Origin: Auriscalpium vulgare
Taxonomy: Eukaryota > Basidiomycota > Agaricomycetes > Russulales > Auriscalpiaceae
Direction: 5' to 3'
Assembly (NCBI GenBank): GCA_019915015.1
Contig: JAHBBC010000012.1
Location: 496,001 to 560,000, forward strand
DNA length: 64,000 nucleotides
The position numbers and the translations under genes were made by a program. The notes under the pieces were generated by a model. It was not told the DNA's origin and ran no database searches. It worked only from the letters and a program-made list of their open reading frames with translations. Shown in pieces: positions 1 through 11,759 of the stretch. Each line of letters begins with the position of its first letter. Within the stretch, counting starts at the first letter, position 1.

Positions 1-85
1 TTTACTATATTCTAAGGTTATCCAGAAACGACTCAGAGGCTACGCTCGAATGAGCGCGCAGATTGATAGCTGAGAGCTTCGGCTG

Positions 86-98
86 CCTAACTGTTAGG
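86..98. repeat. CCTAA-N3-TTAGG motif at 3' edge of JmjC gene
   Basis: The sequence reads CCTAACTGTTAGG, followed by TGGCTGAC. The same core recurs at 3793-3858, 4024-4070 and 16565-16632 with similar flanks (GTGCTG before, TAGCTGAC or TGGC after). The stop codon of the open frame that ends the JmjC gene falls inside this copy. It is a 5-bp stem around a 3-nt centre. Its function is unknown; a transposon-end or protein-binding motif is an inference. Confidence 0.7.
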
Positions 99-3000
99 TG
101 GCTGACGAGTGCTGGCCTTTTGACTGGTGCGTTAACACGGAGGGGCGTGCGTGCGTGCGCCTCAGAGACCGAACGCTCGCACTTGCGCTCACCCGTGTGG
201 TGCATGATGCCTTCATTGAAGCTTGAGTGCGAGCCGCCCGACGGCAGGTGGGTAATCCGCACACGCCTGGGGCGTTGGCCAGGATCGGGGGTGGCGTGCG
301 GGGGCGTGAACTTCCTCGCGAAGACGTCCTTGCGCTTGGACGTGCGCATGGCGTGCCTCTCGGAGCAGATGAGGATGGGCGCGGGGGACAGGTCCATTGA
401 GTTGATGGCGTCAAAGGACGGGCGAGGCAGTCTTGAAAGCGCGCAGAGAAATAGTCATCGACTATGAGAGCAACAGGCGCGTCGAGATACGGTTCGGTTG
501 GCGGATCGAGGGGGCAGCTGACGAGGCGTATGGTGTAGCGCGGGTCGTTGGGAGGACCACCCCCTGGGTACAACCGGCCGAAATTTCTCTGCACATTTGC
601 TGATGTGTGTGTATGTGTGTGACAGTAGATGGGCTACCTCGTATACCATTACCTCACCACTCATTCCACCCGGCCAACGCTAAGCTGTCTGGTACATTGC
701 CTCCATCAAACGTACTCAGAATGCTGAGGTCAATAGCGGCGCCGGCTGAATCTGCTGAATCTGGATGGGACCAGCCAGTCCCTGCTGGCAAATTTTGCAT
801 GTCCGTGTCTGCGCGAGCGATGCTATTGGTGATGCAGAGTGCCTTGATGATGCGGTACGCGAGGACCATCTCTATGTCGTCTTCAGACTGAGCCGCCTGG
901 GGAGGATTGTCTGCACCAGCGGGAACGTAGTCCCACTCATTGAGCACCATGGATGCGAGCGCGACAAACTGTTTGCGCCGTATGCCTAGCCAGCATTCAG
1001 TTGGGTGACTAACACAAATTGAAACGGACAGACAGACGTACACTTTCCTCCAGAGGATGGCAAAGCCATGGTCATTTGAGCAAGAATCCTTCGCATGGCG
1101 ACATGGTCTGCATTTGTATTGTGCTCGCCTTGCATGACGTCCAGGAACCGTGACCATTGTGTCAGGTGCATGCTGTCATACATCAGGAAATGACCGCCAC
1201 GCATGATGGTGTTGACCGGGGTGTAGACCCAGTGCCACAGGCCAGGCGGCATAATGCTACAGCGGCGTCGCATCAATTAGTGCTATTGCCAGGAGAAGCG
1301 AATGCGAAACACGTACATTGTATTTCCTGGCTCCAGAAACACCACATACATATCACAGGCCTCCGTGCTGATTTTAGTTTGCCCCTTGACGACAGCTTTG
1401 TTAAAGAGCCGGCGGAGATCGTCGGGGTGTTGGCGCGCCGCCAACTCTTCGTCTCGAAATCGCACAATACCCCAGCACTTTGCGCCATCATGGATGGTGC
1501 CCCAAGTGCACAGTCCATTGGCATCGTGGTGAGTGTAGGTGAGGAAGCCGGCCATCGTGATGAGGTCCCAGTGGCACACCCGCATGATGTCGACCGTCAT
1601 CACCTGGGACCCGCGGCCTTCATCTTGTGCACTGAAGGCCGCGCGCTCCCCAGCTGCCTTGAGTAATGCATGCCGAACCTCTTCAGCTACCACATCTGCA
1701 TCTGTCGCCGCCGCCGCTCGCGCTGCCGCAATTTCACCTTGCAGCTCCCGGCCGCTCGTTTCATAACAACGCTTTGCGTTAGCGACAAAGCTCCACAAAT
1801 TATCGGCCAGCATTCTGGTGTGCGATTTAGCCACAAACACTGCAACCCAGTGCAAAATCATGGTGACTCACTCTATGAGATACGGCACCTGTCCGAAAAC
1901 CTGGGGAAGATCCATCAAGTTCCAGCATTCGGTTGACTGACCGGACATCTCAAGGAACTCCCGGCCTGAGACGTCCCTGTGTATCTTGTTTGCACCAGAC
2001 TGCCTCAAATTCGCACCTACACAGAGATTAGGTCACAGAATTTGCGAAAGATTAATGACACCCAAACAGCGGAACCACGTACTCTGACATTCTCTCACGG
2101 TGTCGATATTCCCAAGGATACGAGAGAAACCCTTCTCGTTAAATCTCGCAGCGTCATAGGGAAGACCTTTGACCACAATGACACGATTGCAGGATAGCTC
2201 GCGACGGATTTGCTCAACCAAGTGGTCACTGGAAGATGCGTCCTGGTAGGTGACGAACACAAACGGTGTGTCAGGGTGCTCATCACCCAGTCGGCTGACC
2301 TTTGCCATGAGTTTCACGGCCAGAAAATCGCGACGATTATCCTTTTGCTGCTGCGAAATATATTAACACACCGGAATATAAACATGCCGCATGTGGCGGT
2401 GCAACGTACTTTGCGTGCGTGTTTGCGCGCCACATATGGCATTATTGTCTGCAAGCCATTGGCCCAGTGCACAGACTCTGCATGTGTCGGGGATTGCGCG
2501 GTCGCCAGATGCCATAGTCGATTGGGATCGGGATCCAGCGACGTGCTGCCGGATGGCAACGCCACATGCGCCGCCGGAGAAGGAGACGGAGGCGGTGGTG
2601 TCATAGGGGAAGGTGGTGTTGACGCACGGGACCGCGATCGGCGTTCAATTGTAGTGGGCGTAGTGCGCAGCGGCGGCGACGCCATAGTGCATTCAGTTGG
2701 TGGCATCGTTGCGCACAGGTTCATAGCATGTTCAGTAACAAGTGGCTGGGTTGATTGCTCCAACCGTGGACGCTTGCTTGGCGGAGCAGAGATGCTGTTG
2801 TCGTCCAAAGCGTCCGAGTAGTCCAATGCAGCTGGCGCAGTTGAGGTGGCCGTTGCAGTGCCGTTTGCCTCGTTGTCCTTTACCGATGTCCCGGCACCAG
2901 CAGAGTAGGCTTTCTTGCGTGTAGCTGCAGGGATGCGGCAAAAAATGTGCACTGCACTCTCCATTGAAGGACACAGCACCTGCGGCTTCGCCCGACCGGG

Positions 3001-3547
3001 CACAGGAATTTGGTGCGTCCAGACCACCAATGCCTCATTCTTCATCCACTCCCGCTGCTTTGCGGCCTTGGAGCGCTCGACAACCCACGTCCATCCAGAG
3101 AGGTAATTGAACCAAAGCATGAATGACGGCAGGGCTGCATGCATGACAAGATTTTTTACATCGTTGCCTGCCCAGGAGTCCCAGTTTCCATCCCCTCGAG
3201 AAGCCCAGACGCCAACAGGCTCAGAGTCCTTGACCCAGATGTCGCCGACGAAGGACACAAGTTGACCCGGCCCCTGCGCTCCTGTATACAGACAGTTGGG
3301 TGATCTCGTGCTCGAAGATGTGCCGTCCTCCGTGTCTGTCCGTTGGCCTTGTACTGTATCCATAGGAAGTGGGTATGTCAGAGCTCTTTATCTGGCGGGA
3401 GAACAACCGGCGCGTTATTAGAACACCATCAATGGCAATAGGCTCGGGAGGCTGGGTAGAGTCTGATGTATATGGAGCGGGCAATCGGTCGGAAGGCACT
3501 AGAGCAGGCGCAGGCAATGGGTGGTCGGAGAGCTCTAGCGCAGCCAT
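94..3547 (-). CDS. JmjC-domain protein (multi-exon), KDZ-neighbourhood type
   Basis: The start is the ATG at 3547 (MAALELSDHP). A 73-nt intron at 3282-3354 joins frames that otherwise do not match, giving YGY-RAQGPGQLVSF. Next come a tryptophan-rich block (WASRGDGNWDSW, YLSGWTWVVERSKAAKQREW), a long Pro/Ser/Thr-rich linker, a segment with VIVVKGLPYDAARFNEKGF, and then the JmjC cupin. The metal site is visible as THHDANGLCTWG (the H-x-D part) and PPGLWHWVYTPVN (the distal histidine), followed by GGHFLMYDSMHLT. JmjC proteins are Fe(II)/2OG oxygenases, often histone or protein hydroxylases or demethylases; the substrate here is unknown. A GTGAGG donor after WNEW near 654 and an acceptor near 590 would extend the protein to a stop at 94; otherwise it ends at 654. 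Frames in the last 400 bases are ambiguous. The gene is flanked by CCTAA motifs. Confidence 0.72.
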
Positions 3548-3792
3548 AGTATGACCTGTGTACTGCACTCCATGTAAGTGGCAATAAGATAATTGATAGA
3601 GAGCAAGCTCCAACCGAACTGTTTGGACAAAAACGGAGCAAAAGGCGCTGTTGCTGTTGCTTTCGATAGCGCTGGCGCCTGGTAGCGTCGAAATAATATG
3701 AAGGAATGGTGATAGGGATCAGTATGATCATGAGTAAGATGGTCGTCTTGAACCCACTCACCGAATGCAAGCGCACTGCCCAGCAAGACAGC

Positions 3793-3858
3793 CAATTGTT
3801 AGGTGGGTTGTGCTGCCTAACAATTAGGCCGCGCGCCCGCAGCAGCTCATTGTTAGGC
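3793..3858. repeat. Cluster of three CCTAA/TTAGG motifs upstream of JmjC gene
   Basis: Three copies of the motif lie within 66 bases: CAATTGTTAGGT at 3793, GCCTAACAATTAGGC at 3815-3829, and ATTGTTAGGCGG near 3850. The middle copy is in opposite orientation to the copies at 4024 and 4058. They lie 250-310 bases upstream of the JmjC start codon, so they could be promoter sites or the edge of an inserted element. Confidence 0.7.
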
Positions 3859-3859
3859 G

Positions 3860-4461
3860 GATTAGTCAGACTCCCACGGCATACGCCGCCCGGGCTCATA
3901 CTAGCGAGGGGGCATTGTTTATTAAATGGCAGAGATTATGATGTCCTCATGAGAAAACAATTATAAGGTCTCCTACATTGAATTTAGAGCCACAGCTCAA
4001 TTGCGTTCTTGCAGAGTCACACACCTAATTGTTAGGTGGGCACCGGTGGCTGTGCTGCCTAATTGTTAGGTAGCTGACAAACTTTCACACAGGCCACATC
4101 TGCCTGACAATTGTGCTCGCCACTCAGCATCCTTGATTAAATGCCAGAGACTTTGGGTTTTGTATGTGCTCGACATTCTAAGAACTCCCGTATGTGTTTC
4201 AGACACTGCTCCCGTACAAGTTCAGACCCTGCGCCCTACCCCGCGCAAGACCTCGTCGCGCCCGCGTAGTACGCACACGAGCTCCGTACGCGGAAGGCGC
4301 TCTCGCCTGTGCTCAATTTGTCCATCCGTTGATGATCTGCTGTAGGATGCTGTACGGGAGGTTGCAAGCGCAAGCGGGAGTAGCTGCAGCAGCCCGTGGA
4401 CGTGTGTATATAGGTGTTGCGCCCTACAACCTTTATACAGCCTGAATTTTAGACTACTATT
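3860..4461. other. Gene-free stretch between JmjC and dioxygenase genes
   Basis: No convincing exon is seen on either strand. The stretch contains two more CCTAATTGTTAGG copies (4024-4070) and, from about 4220 to 4440, GC-rich sequence without a coding pattern. A TATA-like TGTATATAGG lies near 4403. It is 3' of the minus-strand dioxygenase gene. Confidence 0.5.
4024..4070. repeat. Tandem pair of CCTAATTGTTAGG motifs
   Basis: Perfect copies stand at 4024-4036 and 4058-4070, 34 bases apart, in the same orientation. Both are followed by TGG or TAGCTGAC-type sequence, as at position 86 and 16565. The second is preceded by TGTGCTG, also seen before the copy at 3815. Confidence 0.75.
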
Positions 4462-7434
4462 CTACTGATCTTTGTACGGATGTTGTAAGTGAGCGTCCCA
4501 TCCATTGCGATTGTGCTCGTTCCAAGTATTAGATGTCTTGTCCGTACTAAAAACGAAAGACGCACGTATGCCTTTATACGGAAGGTTGAAATGTGTATTC
4601 CGATGAGAGATAAAGGCAGATATATCCCCTGAAAGCAAAGGAATAATGAAGCCCATCTCGTACATACCTAGCTCACCGCCTTCCCATTTTCCTACGGGAG
4701 AAACGACACAGAATCCAAGGTCCATTGGGTCTCGATGGCCGAGGGTGCAAACAGATAAATTGAGAACGAAGCCGCTGAATGGGTGCACACCGGTGGTCGA
4801 ATTGTATGGGAGGTTGTCGGAAAACATCTCAATGGAAGTGATTTCGTCGGGCAGATAAAATGAGAGCTAGATATACAAAAATGTCAGTCAATATCATAAT
4901 GGCACAGAAAATAGGGAATTTACATTAGCGTGAATCAGCTCCATGAGGCCTTTGAAGGACGCCAGAACGAGCTTCATCTCTGGCGAATGTTCAACCATTT
5001 CCTTGGACTGCCTTGGAAGGCCATGGAGCGTCTTGGGGTTGAAGTCTCCGTTCTGGAATGTCCTAGGATTCTCGTCGGCGGGAACGTCCTTTCCCTTGTA
5101 TGCGTTAGCAGGGTTGAGAGACTCCAGGCTGAAGAAGCAACATACATTGGGATTGTAGCGGTTGTACCAAACAAAGTGGATGGCAAGGAAGTCATATCCC
5201 TTGCGAGAGGAACTGTCGACAGTCAATGTTTTCGGAAATATCAATCGAAGTCTGTCGACAGCAAAGTCGTGCTCAATTTTGCAACGCTGGGGGTAGTTGG
5301 TGATGAGAAGCAGGACAAGCTTGTCTTCTGCATCTTTAATGAAAAGGTTTTTCCTACAGTACGTTTAGCAAGGAAACTTAGCCAAGATGAAATGATTCGC
5401 ACCCATTGAATAGTTCTCTTGGTATTCTCAGGTAAGGAAGCTCGGTCACTTCGCCACCCCTGCTTATGAGCTGCTTAATGTTTTAAGTCGCCTGGCAGAA
5501 GGAATTAGGGCCAAAGACGGTCACCTTATTCTTGAAGTCTTCGAGAGTCTCAAACATCTCAGGTCTAGAGGCCTTCTCTCTCTGAACGGCAGTCCACTCA
5601 ACCTCATTGGACTCATTGACCGGACATTTTGATTCCGGGAAGGTATAAGGCAACTTGATCGTCTCGCATGCTCCTATCATAGGTGGTTCGCTTGTCTCCC
5701 CTATGGGCTGAGGTACATCGGTTGCAATGTTCCATGCATCCGACCGCTGAGGAAGTGACCAGGAGCTGTATTTGTGTTAACAGTGAATGAGCGGTTACTC
5801 AAAGAGAGGACTCACTTTGTTTCTGTTGCAAGGAGAGCATCTGACGCATTCATGTCGGAAAACTTGATTTGCTTCAATGACCCCGTATGCACGTCGACGA
5901 CAGTGATTGTATAGAGGGGATCATTATGAAAAACCTTGCCCAGCTTGCGTAACGTTGGAATGATACACTCCATTAGGATCTTAGGTGCAGCGTGATCTTG
6001 TAGGATGTCAGGGAACGCTCATCGCAATCAATAAGGATATCACACTTACCAGGCACACTTCTGATAATATATGCCACCTGACTGATGTCTTCAACCGGGG
6101 TTATTTTGTTACTTTCGCTGATGAGCTCGCCGTCTCTCGAAATGATAGTGAGCATGTGCAAAGAGCCTAGTAAATGATTAGCTACATTGACTCCGTTCGA
6201 TTTGAATCAGAATCACCGGCTTGACAGAGTTCCGCCAGCTTTGTGCCCTGGCTAACCCAGCGTCGAGCAGCTTCATATTGTTGAGTTGCGTTATAGTGTT
6301 GCTGGAGTATCCGCCACACTAGCGTGAATGGCGCCCTTATGTCTGGTTGCCCAGGTTTTCCTGGCGTTCTTAAAAGATGTCGCAAACTACAATGATAATT
6401 CTAGTCAATTCGCAGTTCCGTTCATAGCGATGACAGGGACGTACTAATTGACGAGCAAAGCCAGCTCTACATAATACTTGAGGCGGCCAAATCCTATAGT
6501 CTTGCCTAGATTATCCGCTATGGAGCACCGGGTGGCTATATTGACGGCTTCGTTCCAAAGACGAGCCTCACCGACGGAAGCTGGACTCGGAGCGACAGAA
6601 CCTTGATCCTGAGGGGTCGCGGCAGGGGCTACCAGCGCGGATGTCGACTGCACAGGGGAGGATGCCGATGACAGAAGATCAAGGCCAACCTCCTGAGCTA
6701 GGTTGGAGAGTTTGATGAGAAGGGTATTGACACCTGCAGTGAGCTCCGGGTGCTCTCCATCATGCGCTATTGGAGCTGGCCCCTTGGGGTTCGTGTTCTT
6801 CTGTTTCTTGCTGCTCTTGGTATTCTTTTTAGCCCCTCGACTAGTCATCTTTTTACCTTTCGTAGCTTTCGCCCCGTCCAAATTGACTCCCATGTCAACT
6901 GGCGGGGTGATGATCCCCTCCCCATCGGCAACGAGCACCTCCTCATTTACCTGAAGCAAGAAGCTGTTCGTTAGCAGAATTTCTGTAGTGGGTGAACATG
7001 AATCTTACATCCGGTAGATGTTCTTTTCCCTTCGTGGTACGGGCCCCGGTCTGAGGGCCCAAGTGAGTACCGCTCGTCACGTTGTCGTCTGCATCTCGGT
7101 GGGGCTACCCAGTAATGAGTTATCAGGGATCAGTAGTCAAAGAGCAAGGATGAGCTACCTCTGAACCGTCCCTAGAGCCCAGGCTTGCATCTGTGGCGCT
7201 TCTCTTTCTAGAGGCAGGGACTGCGTCTGATACCGACACCTCCTCTTCAGTGCGAGCCATACCACCAAGCGGCTGTGAGTCAGATGGCGTCTCTTGGACC
7301 AGACTGGCAGCTCTAGATTGCGCCTGAAGACGGCTCTCGATAGAAGTCCAAAGGTAGTCAGGCTCCGACAGCATCATCCTCGGAATGGATCGCAAAAGCA
7401 GATCAAGCTCGCTTGGAGTGAAATCTATGGACAT
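4462..7434 (-). CDS. 2OG-Fe(II) dioxygenase, TET/JBP-like
   Basis: The start is the ATG at 7434 (MSIDFTPSELDLLL). The N-terminal third is low-complexity, with a Lys/Thr/Ser-rich basic stretch around 6800-6880. The C-terminal part carries a double-stranded beta-helix oxygenase pattern: TLGHRDPMDLGF (the H-x-D iron ligands), GKWEGGELGMYE, then GDISAFISHRNTHFNLPYKG with the distal histidine, and IRASFVF with the 2OG-binding arginine. This layout matches agaricomycete proteins annotated as JBP1/TET-type oxygenases, which oxidise 5-methylcytosine or thymine and are expanded beside KDZ transposons; the substrate here is inferred. A 49-nt intron (GTGCGA...CTGTAG, near 5370) restores frame into FIKDAEDKLVLLLITN. 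An in-frame TAA at 5483-5485 must be removed by a 51-nt intron (5474-5524) with an AAG acceptor, or the gene is broken there. Confidence 0.68.
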
Positions 7435-8072
7435 GATCTATGAAACCTAGTCAGAATGAATTTGGGTCTTACTTATGCTACTTCAGACCTACAGATGTCC
7501 TAGTGGATGTGTTCACAGAAGATTTGGAGGATCAGCAAGCAGGAGCAAGTAAGAGTGAAGCCTGGCGAAGCACCAACATGAGGCGCGCCTCGTAGCAAAC
7601 AGCCTTATTCCCACACCCTCGAGGTAGATGTATCCAGCTTTATTCAAACACTATATATAACTCGTACATACAGCCAGTGTACGTAGGTCAACAGACGGCC
7701 ATGCATGACAACAATGCGCGCCGATGCGCGGCGACAAGGGTGGTGCACGTGGCAGCGACGGCAACTGGGGACAGCGATGGAGGGCGACGGCGATGTAGGG
7801 TGATGGCAATGCCCAGCGGTGAGGGAGATGGGCGCGGTGCGGGCGATGGATGGCAACGACAGAGGGCGGCGACGATGCGCGAGGTGAGCGGTGAGAGCCG
7901 TCGGCGTGGCGGGTGGCGGGCGCGTGAGGATGCGCGACGGTGAGGGCGGCGCGGATGGGTGGGGGTCGTCGTGGGTGTGCAGTGAGAGGGACGCCTTAGT
8001 GCGAAGTAAGACTGGCGGCGGCTCAGCGATGCTTACCTAGCACAGTGCTCTCATTGGCCGGCAGAGCTTCGT

Positions 8073-8115
8073 GCCACAAGCGCGTTCCACTTGTCCAGTG
8101 GAACGCGCTTGTGGC
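8073..8115. repeat. Hairpin family A, copy 1
   Basis: A perfect 18-bp stem (8073-8090 with 8098-8115; arm GCCACAAGCGCGTTCCAC) encloses a 7-nt loop, TTGTCCA. It is preceded by CTCATTGGCCGGCAGAGC, which is shared with copy 2. No coding frame or tRNA fold fits. It is probably a structural part of a non-autonomous repeat. Confidence 0.85.
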
Positions 8116-8857
8116 GGGCGACCTTTGATCAACGCCGCGCGTCGACCAATCGGCGCCCGCCGCCATGACCCTCTCCCGTGCCCCGCACTCCCCTTCTCTA
8201 ACCACCAGCCCATGCGCGTGACGTGCGGGATGGCCGCGGCTTTGAGCTAGGTGTTGGCGGCGGCGGACGCGCGCGTTGTCCTGCGTTGCCCTGGCAACGA
8301 CTGCTGGGTGTGCAGTCATGCGCTGGTGGGGCCGCGCGTCGGCGCGCACTGTCGGTCACGGCACAGGGCGGCGTGTGCTGGCAGAGGCGATGTGTGGAGG
8401 GTGTGGCGGGGACTGTTGGCGGTTGGGGGGAGTATGGGGAAGGTAGGGGAAGGGAAGAAGTACGAGCGGGCGCGGCCTAAGAGCACGCGCGCCTGGTGTG
8501 ACATTTGTGACCACTCGACGCACGCCACAATAACACCTCTCTCGTCGATGCAGCATGTCTCAAGGACGTGTTATTCTCTCTGTGTTATTCTATAATCTAA
8601 TCTTTGCGTCAGGAGACAAGGTCCGCCGGCCGAGGACGGGTCCGACGCGCCGTGCACGCCAAGGCGGCCGAGCAGCTTCCCAAAAACCTCTGGCAGCTCG
8701 GCTCCCCGTGTACAACAACTCGTCCCCCGCCCGAGTCACCGTCAACATACTTCCTTTCTCCTTGGTGCGTCCACCCCTGACCATACCGTACTTCATACTA
8801 ACCACCACCACGACCACCACCAATCCAATGACACAGGCCTGCTCTTCACGCACAACG

Positions 8858-9232
8858 GCCGTCAGTGTAGTGGGCGCGCAGGTTCGCCTTCCTGCGCGGG
8901 GTCCACGATGCTTGAGGATAGTCGGCCGTCTACGCGTCGTAGAGGAGCGATCGCGGCGTCCAGGACGGCTGACGGTCATTGGTTATGGATGCCGATGCGT
9001 GGTACGCGCTCTGGACGGCTTGCATGCAAAGGTCAGTGCATCGTCGACATGTGTATGGGGCTGCTCACCAATGGTCGAATTTGCAGTCGCACGCCAACGC
9101 GGGTCAGCCAACGAGACGGCGCCACAACGCGCATGCTCTGCGCCTAATCGATAGGCGCAGGTCAGTCTGCTCGCTGTCGGTCCATCCGTTGGCTGACGGG
9201 CGCCGGGTGATGTCGCGGGACATCGGCGGCTG
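8858..9232. repeat. Diverged direct repeat, left copy
   Basis: This matches 9958-10345 at about 1.1 kb distance in the same orientation. Shared landmarks include CACGATGCT(T/C)GAGG, TCGGCCGTCTACGCGTCGTA, GCGGCGTCCAGGACGGCTGA, and the small hairpin GCGCCTAATCGATAGGCGC followed by AGGT(C/A)AGTCTGCTCGCTGTC. Spacing differs by several small indels. No gene is contained. Confidence 0.75.
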
Positions 9233-9957
9233 TTGCTCGCAGAGACTGCGCAGCCGGACGCCAGCCTGCGGGACGGCCATGCATCGCGTCCAGTGGCGTG
9301 TGTTGCTCGCTGTCGGGCTCACGCGATTGCTGACGTCTGTCGGCGCAGGGCGCGCGCGGCGCAATCGTCGTCCAGTAACGCCGCTCCAGGTTCGTACGCC
9401 GTTACCGCTGTTCTTCGTTGCTGAGGAACAGCCCTCGGCGCAGGCACGCCTCTCGACTCGCTACAAGTGAAGCCTTCGAGTGAGTAATGTTGCGCTCATT
9501 CGAGATGCAAGTGCACTGACCTTGCGCATGGTGCAGCCGTTCGATTCGCAGCCATTCTCGGAGAGCGCTGCGAGCTTGCCGCACGCCGACGTCCGCGTAC
9601 GTTTCCGTCGCTACTCATCACACACCTACTGACGATACACCCGCTTCATCTCCCCGCGCGCGCAGCGTACAAGCCGACGTTCTCCAGCTCCAGACGCGCG
9701 GGATGGGACCGCGTCGTCACTCGCGAGGCGATCTGCTCGAAGGTGAGGGCGCGCTCACTGATGGTAAAGACACATCACTCACCGCATGCAATCAGGATGC
9801 ATCACAGTCGACACGGGGCAGGCAGCGGACGCGCTGGAGGCCGTGAGTTGCTAGTGCAAATTGAAGGGACTTGAGATGGCGGGGTCCGCAGCGCAGAGGA
9901 TGCTGCGTTGGGGCGCGCGGGAGGGAAACATATCATTTGCTGAACGAACTCGGGCTC

Positions 9958-10345
9958 GCTGACGGCCGCAGGAGTAGTGCGCGCGCAGGGTGTTCGTCGG
10001 CCGCGGCCCACGATGCTCGAGGTACATTAGTCGGCCGTCTACGCGTCGTAGAGAAGCGACCGCGGCGTCCAGGACGGCTGATCGTCGACTTGGATAAGGC
10101 ATGTCGAGGCGTGCACGCGCTCTGGACGGCGCGCGTGGCAAGGTCAGTGCGTCGTCGACATGTGGACAAAATGGCAGGATTTGCAGTCGCGCGCCGTCGC
10201 GGTGTGCAGCAAGCGAGATGGCGTCACAGCGGGCATGCGCTGCGCCTAATCGATAGGCGCAGGTAAGTCTGCTCGCTGTCAGCCCATCCGCTTGCTGACG
10301 GGCATCGGCAGGGGCAGGGCGATGTTGCGGGGACATCGGGAGCGT
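9958..10345. repeat. Diverged direct repeat, right copy
   Basis: This is the partner of 8858-9232, with the same order of landmarks. The conserved GCGCCTAATCGATAGGCGC hairpin lies near 10241-10260. The two copies bracket about 0.7 kb of unrelated GC-rich DNA, so this is a dispersed repeat family rather than a simple tandem. Confidence 0.75.
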
Positions 10346-10830
10346 GGCGTACCTCGGCAACCTTCTGGTGGAGCGGGCGTGCGGGGCAGTGGCGCTGCGC
10401 GACATCGAGGATGAGGGTGGATGGCACGGGAACAATGCGCGACGGCGAGTGCGGCAGCCGCGCGTGTCGACGGTGGGCGTGTGCAGGGAGCACGACGGTG
10501 GTGCGCAGATGGCGGTGTGACGGGGAAGATGGTCAGCGCGGTGCGGTGGCGGTGGAAAATGCAGGCCGGCTTTGCGAGACGGTGGGAGACGGCACGCGGC
10601 TGTTCGACGATGCACGACCGTGTGCGAGACGGCAGCGCCGACAGTGCGTGACAGCGAGAAAGGTCGCCGCGGGGCGGTGAATGGCGTGAGTCTGCGAGCA
10701 TTATGATCAGTCGACGTGCGAGGCAGAAGGGACAGGTAGGACGTACGTTGATGCAGTGCTGTCCCGCGGGCAAGAGCTCGGGATCATCGCCCTTCTGCAG
10801 GGTCGCGCTCTCATTGGCCAGCAGAGCCTC

Positions 10831-10877
10831 GCGCCACAAGCGCGTTCCACTTGCCCAGAGGAACGCGCTTGTGGCGC
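10831..10877. repeat. Hairpin family A, copy 2
   Basis: A 20-bp stem with one mismatch (10831-10850 with 10858-10877) encloses the loop TTGCCCA. The left flank, CTCATTGGCCAGCAGAGCC, and the right flank, GCGCGACCTATGATCAACGC, are nearly identical to copy 1, so the repeat extends about 40 bases on both sides. Confidence 0.85.
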
Positions 10878-11485
10878 GCGACCTATGATCAACGCGGCGC
10901 GTTGACCAATCAGTGCCTGCCTCCGCAGGCCTGCTGGACGCGCCGGCGCACGCTCGTGCCCAGTCCACGCTCACTCACCCCTCTTCCCAGTCCCTGCCCA
11001 TGCAGCCTGCTTAGCAAAATCTCTCGGCCGCAAGCGCGGGGAATTTCCCGCGTGCGTAGTCGAGAGATTGTCAGGCGAGGCGCAAGCGCGGGAGTGATAG
11101 GAGAATGCGAGGGCGGGAGGTGGCCGCATAGGTCAGGGGCGGGGCGGGAAGCGCGCGGCGGGTGTGCGCAGGTGCGCAAGGCAGCGTGGCGGGGAGGACA
11201 GCGCTGGCGGGGAGCACCGTTGCGGGTACGGGGCGGGATGCAGCGCGCGGCGGCGGCGTTGTGCGGGCGGTGGCTTGCGTGGATGGTGACGATGGCGTGC
11301 GGGAGGTGGCGAAGAGCGGGTGGGACTCACCTGGCAACGAGCCCCGCGGGCTCGTCTCATCTTCCTCCTCCTCCCTGTCCCCGCTCCTCCACCGTCTCCA
11401 TCCCCTCGAGCACGCGCGGCACGGCGCGGAGGCGTGGCGCCGATGCGCGGCACGCCATCGTGTTCGTGTTGCTGGCGCGAGTACG

Positions 11486-11515
11486 GTGACGTGGCAGCGA
11501 GTGCTGCCACGTCAC
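11486..11515. repeat. Hairpin C, left arm
   Basis: GTGACGTGGCAGC (11486-11498) pairs perfectly with GCTGCCACGTCAC (11503-11515) around GAGT. The related hairpin at 14197-14227 sits at the mirrored place in the right arm. Confidence 0.85.
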
Positions 11516-11620
11516 GCTCAGAGTCCTGTGTCTTGAAGCGAGGGCGGCGGGCGAGGGCGGCGGGCGAGGGCGGGGTGGGGGAGAGGAGAGGGAGAGGGAG
11601 AGAGGAGTTGCAGCCACAGG

Positions 11621-11645
11621 CGCGAACCAACAAGGTTGGTTCGCG
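11621..11645. repeat. Hairpin D
   Basis: CGCGAACCAAC (11621-11631) pairs perfectly with GTTGGTTCGCG (11635-11645) around AAG. It lies just inside the left arm, about 130 bases upstream of the ADAM-like fragment. No second copy was seen in the right arm. Confidence 0.8.
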
Positions 11646-11759
11646 GCTTTGGCTGAGGTGCGTGACGCGTGACGCATGCGCACGCCTTGTGCGTCCCAGG
11701 TGCGTCTCTCCTCTCCCGCCAGCCCGCGCACCCCTCGCGCACCCCTCACACACCTCGCG

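Larger units (their letters stand above)
7435..11014. other. GC-rich, gene-free repeat region
   Basis: No open frame here has coding character. The many long frames on both strands are arginine/alanine/proline-rich artefacts of GC richness. The region holds two hairpins of one family (8073-8115, 10831-10877), a diverged direct repeat (8858-9232 and 9958-10345), and two related stretches (about 7.7-8.2 and 10.35-10.95 kb). Beyond each of those hairpins, on the downstream side, lies GCGACCT(T/A)TGATCAACGC followed by a GACCAATC-type sequence. CpG is abundant, so the repeats show no sign of C-to-T mutation typical of RIP. Confidence 0.6.

Noticed and set aside
3221..3547. Apparent frameshift near the start of the JmjC gene
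   Set aside because: A 73-nt intron with GT donor and AG acceptor (3282-3354) joins the two frames cleanly, so no lesion is needed.
8073..8115. Transcription terminator or RNA gene
   Set aside because: There is no T-run, no tRNA-like arms, and the same structure recurs as a dispersed repeat next to no gene ends.
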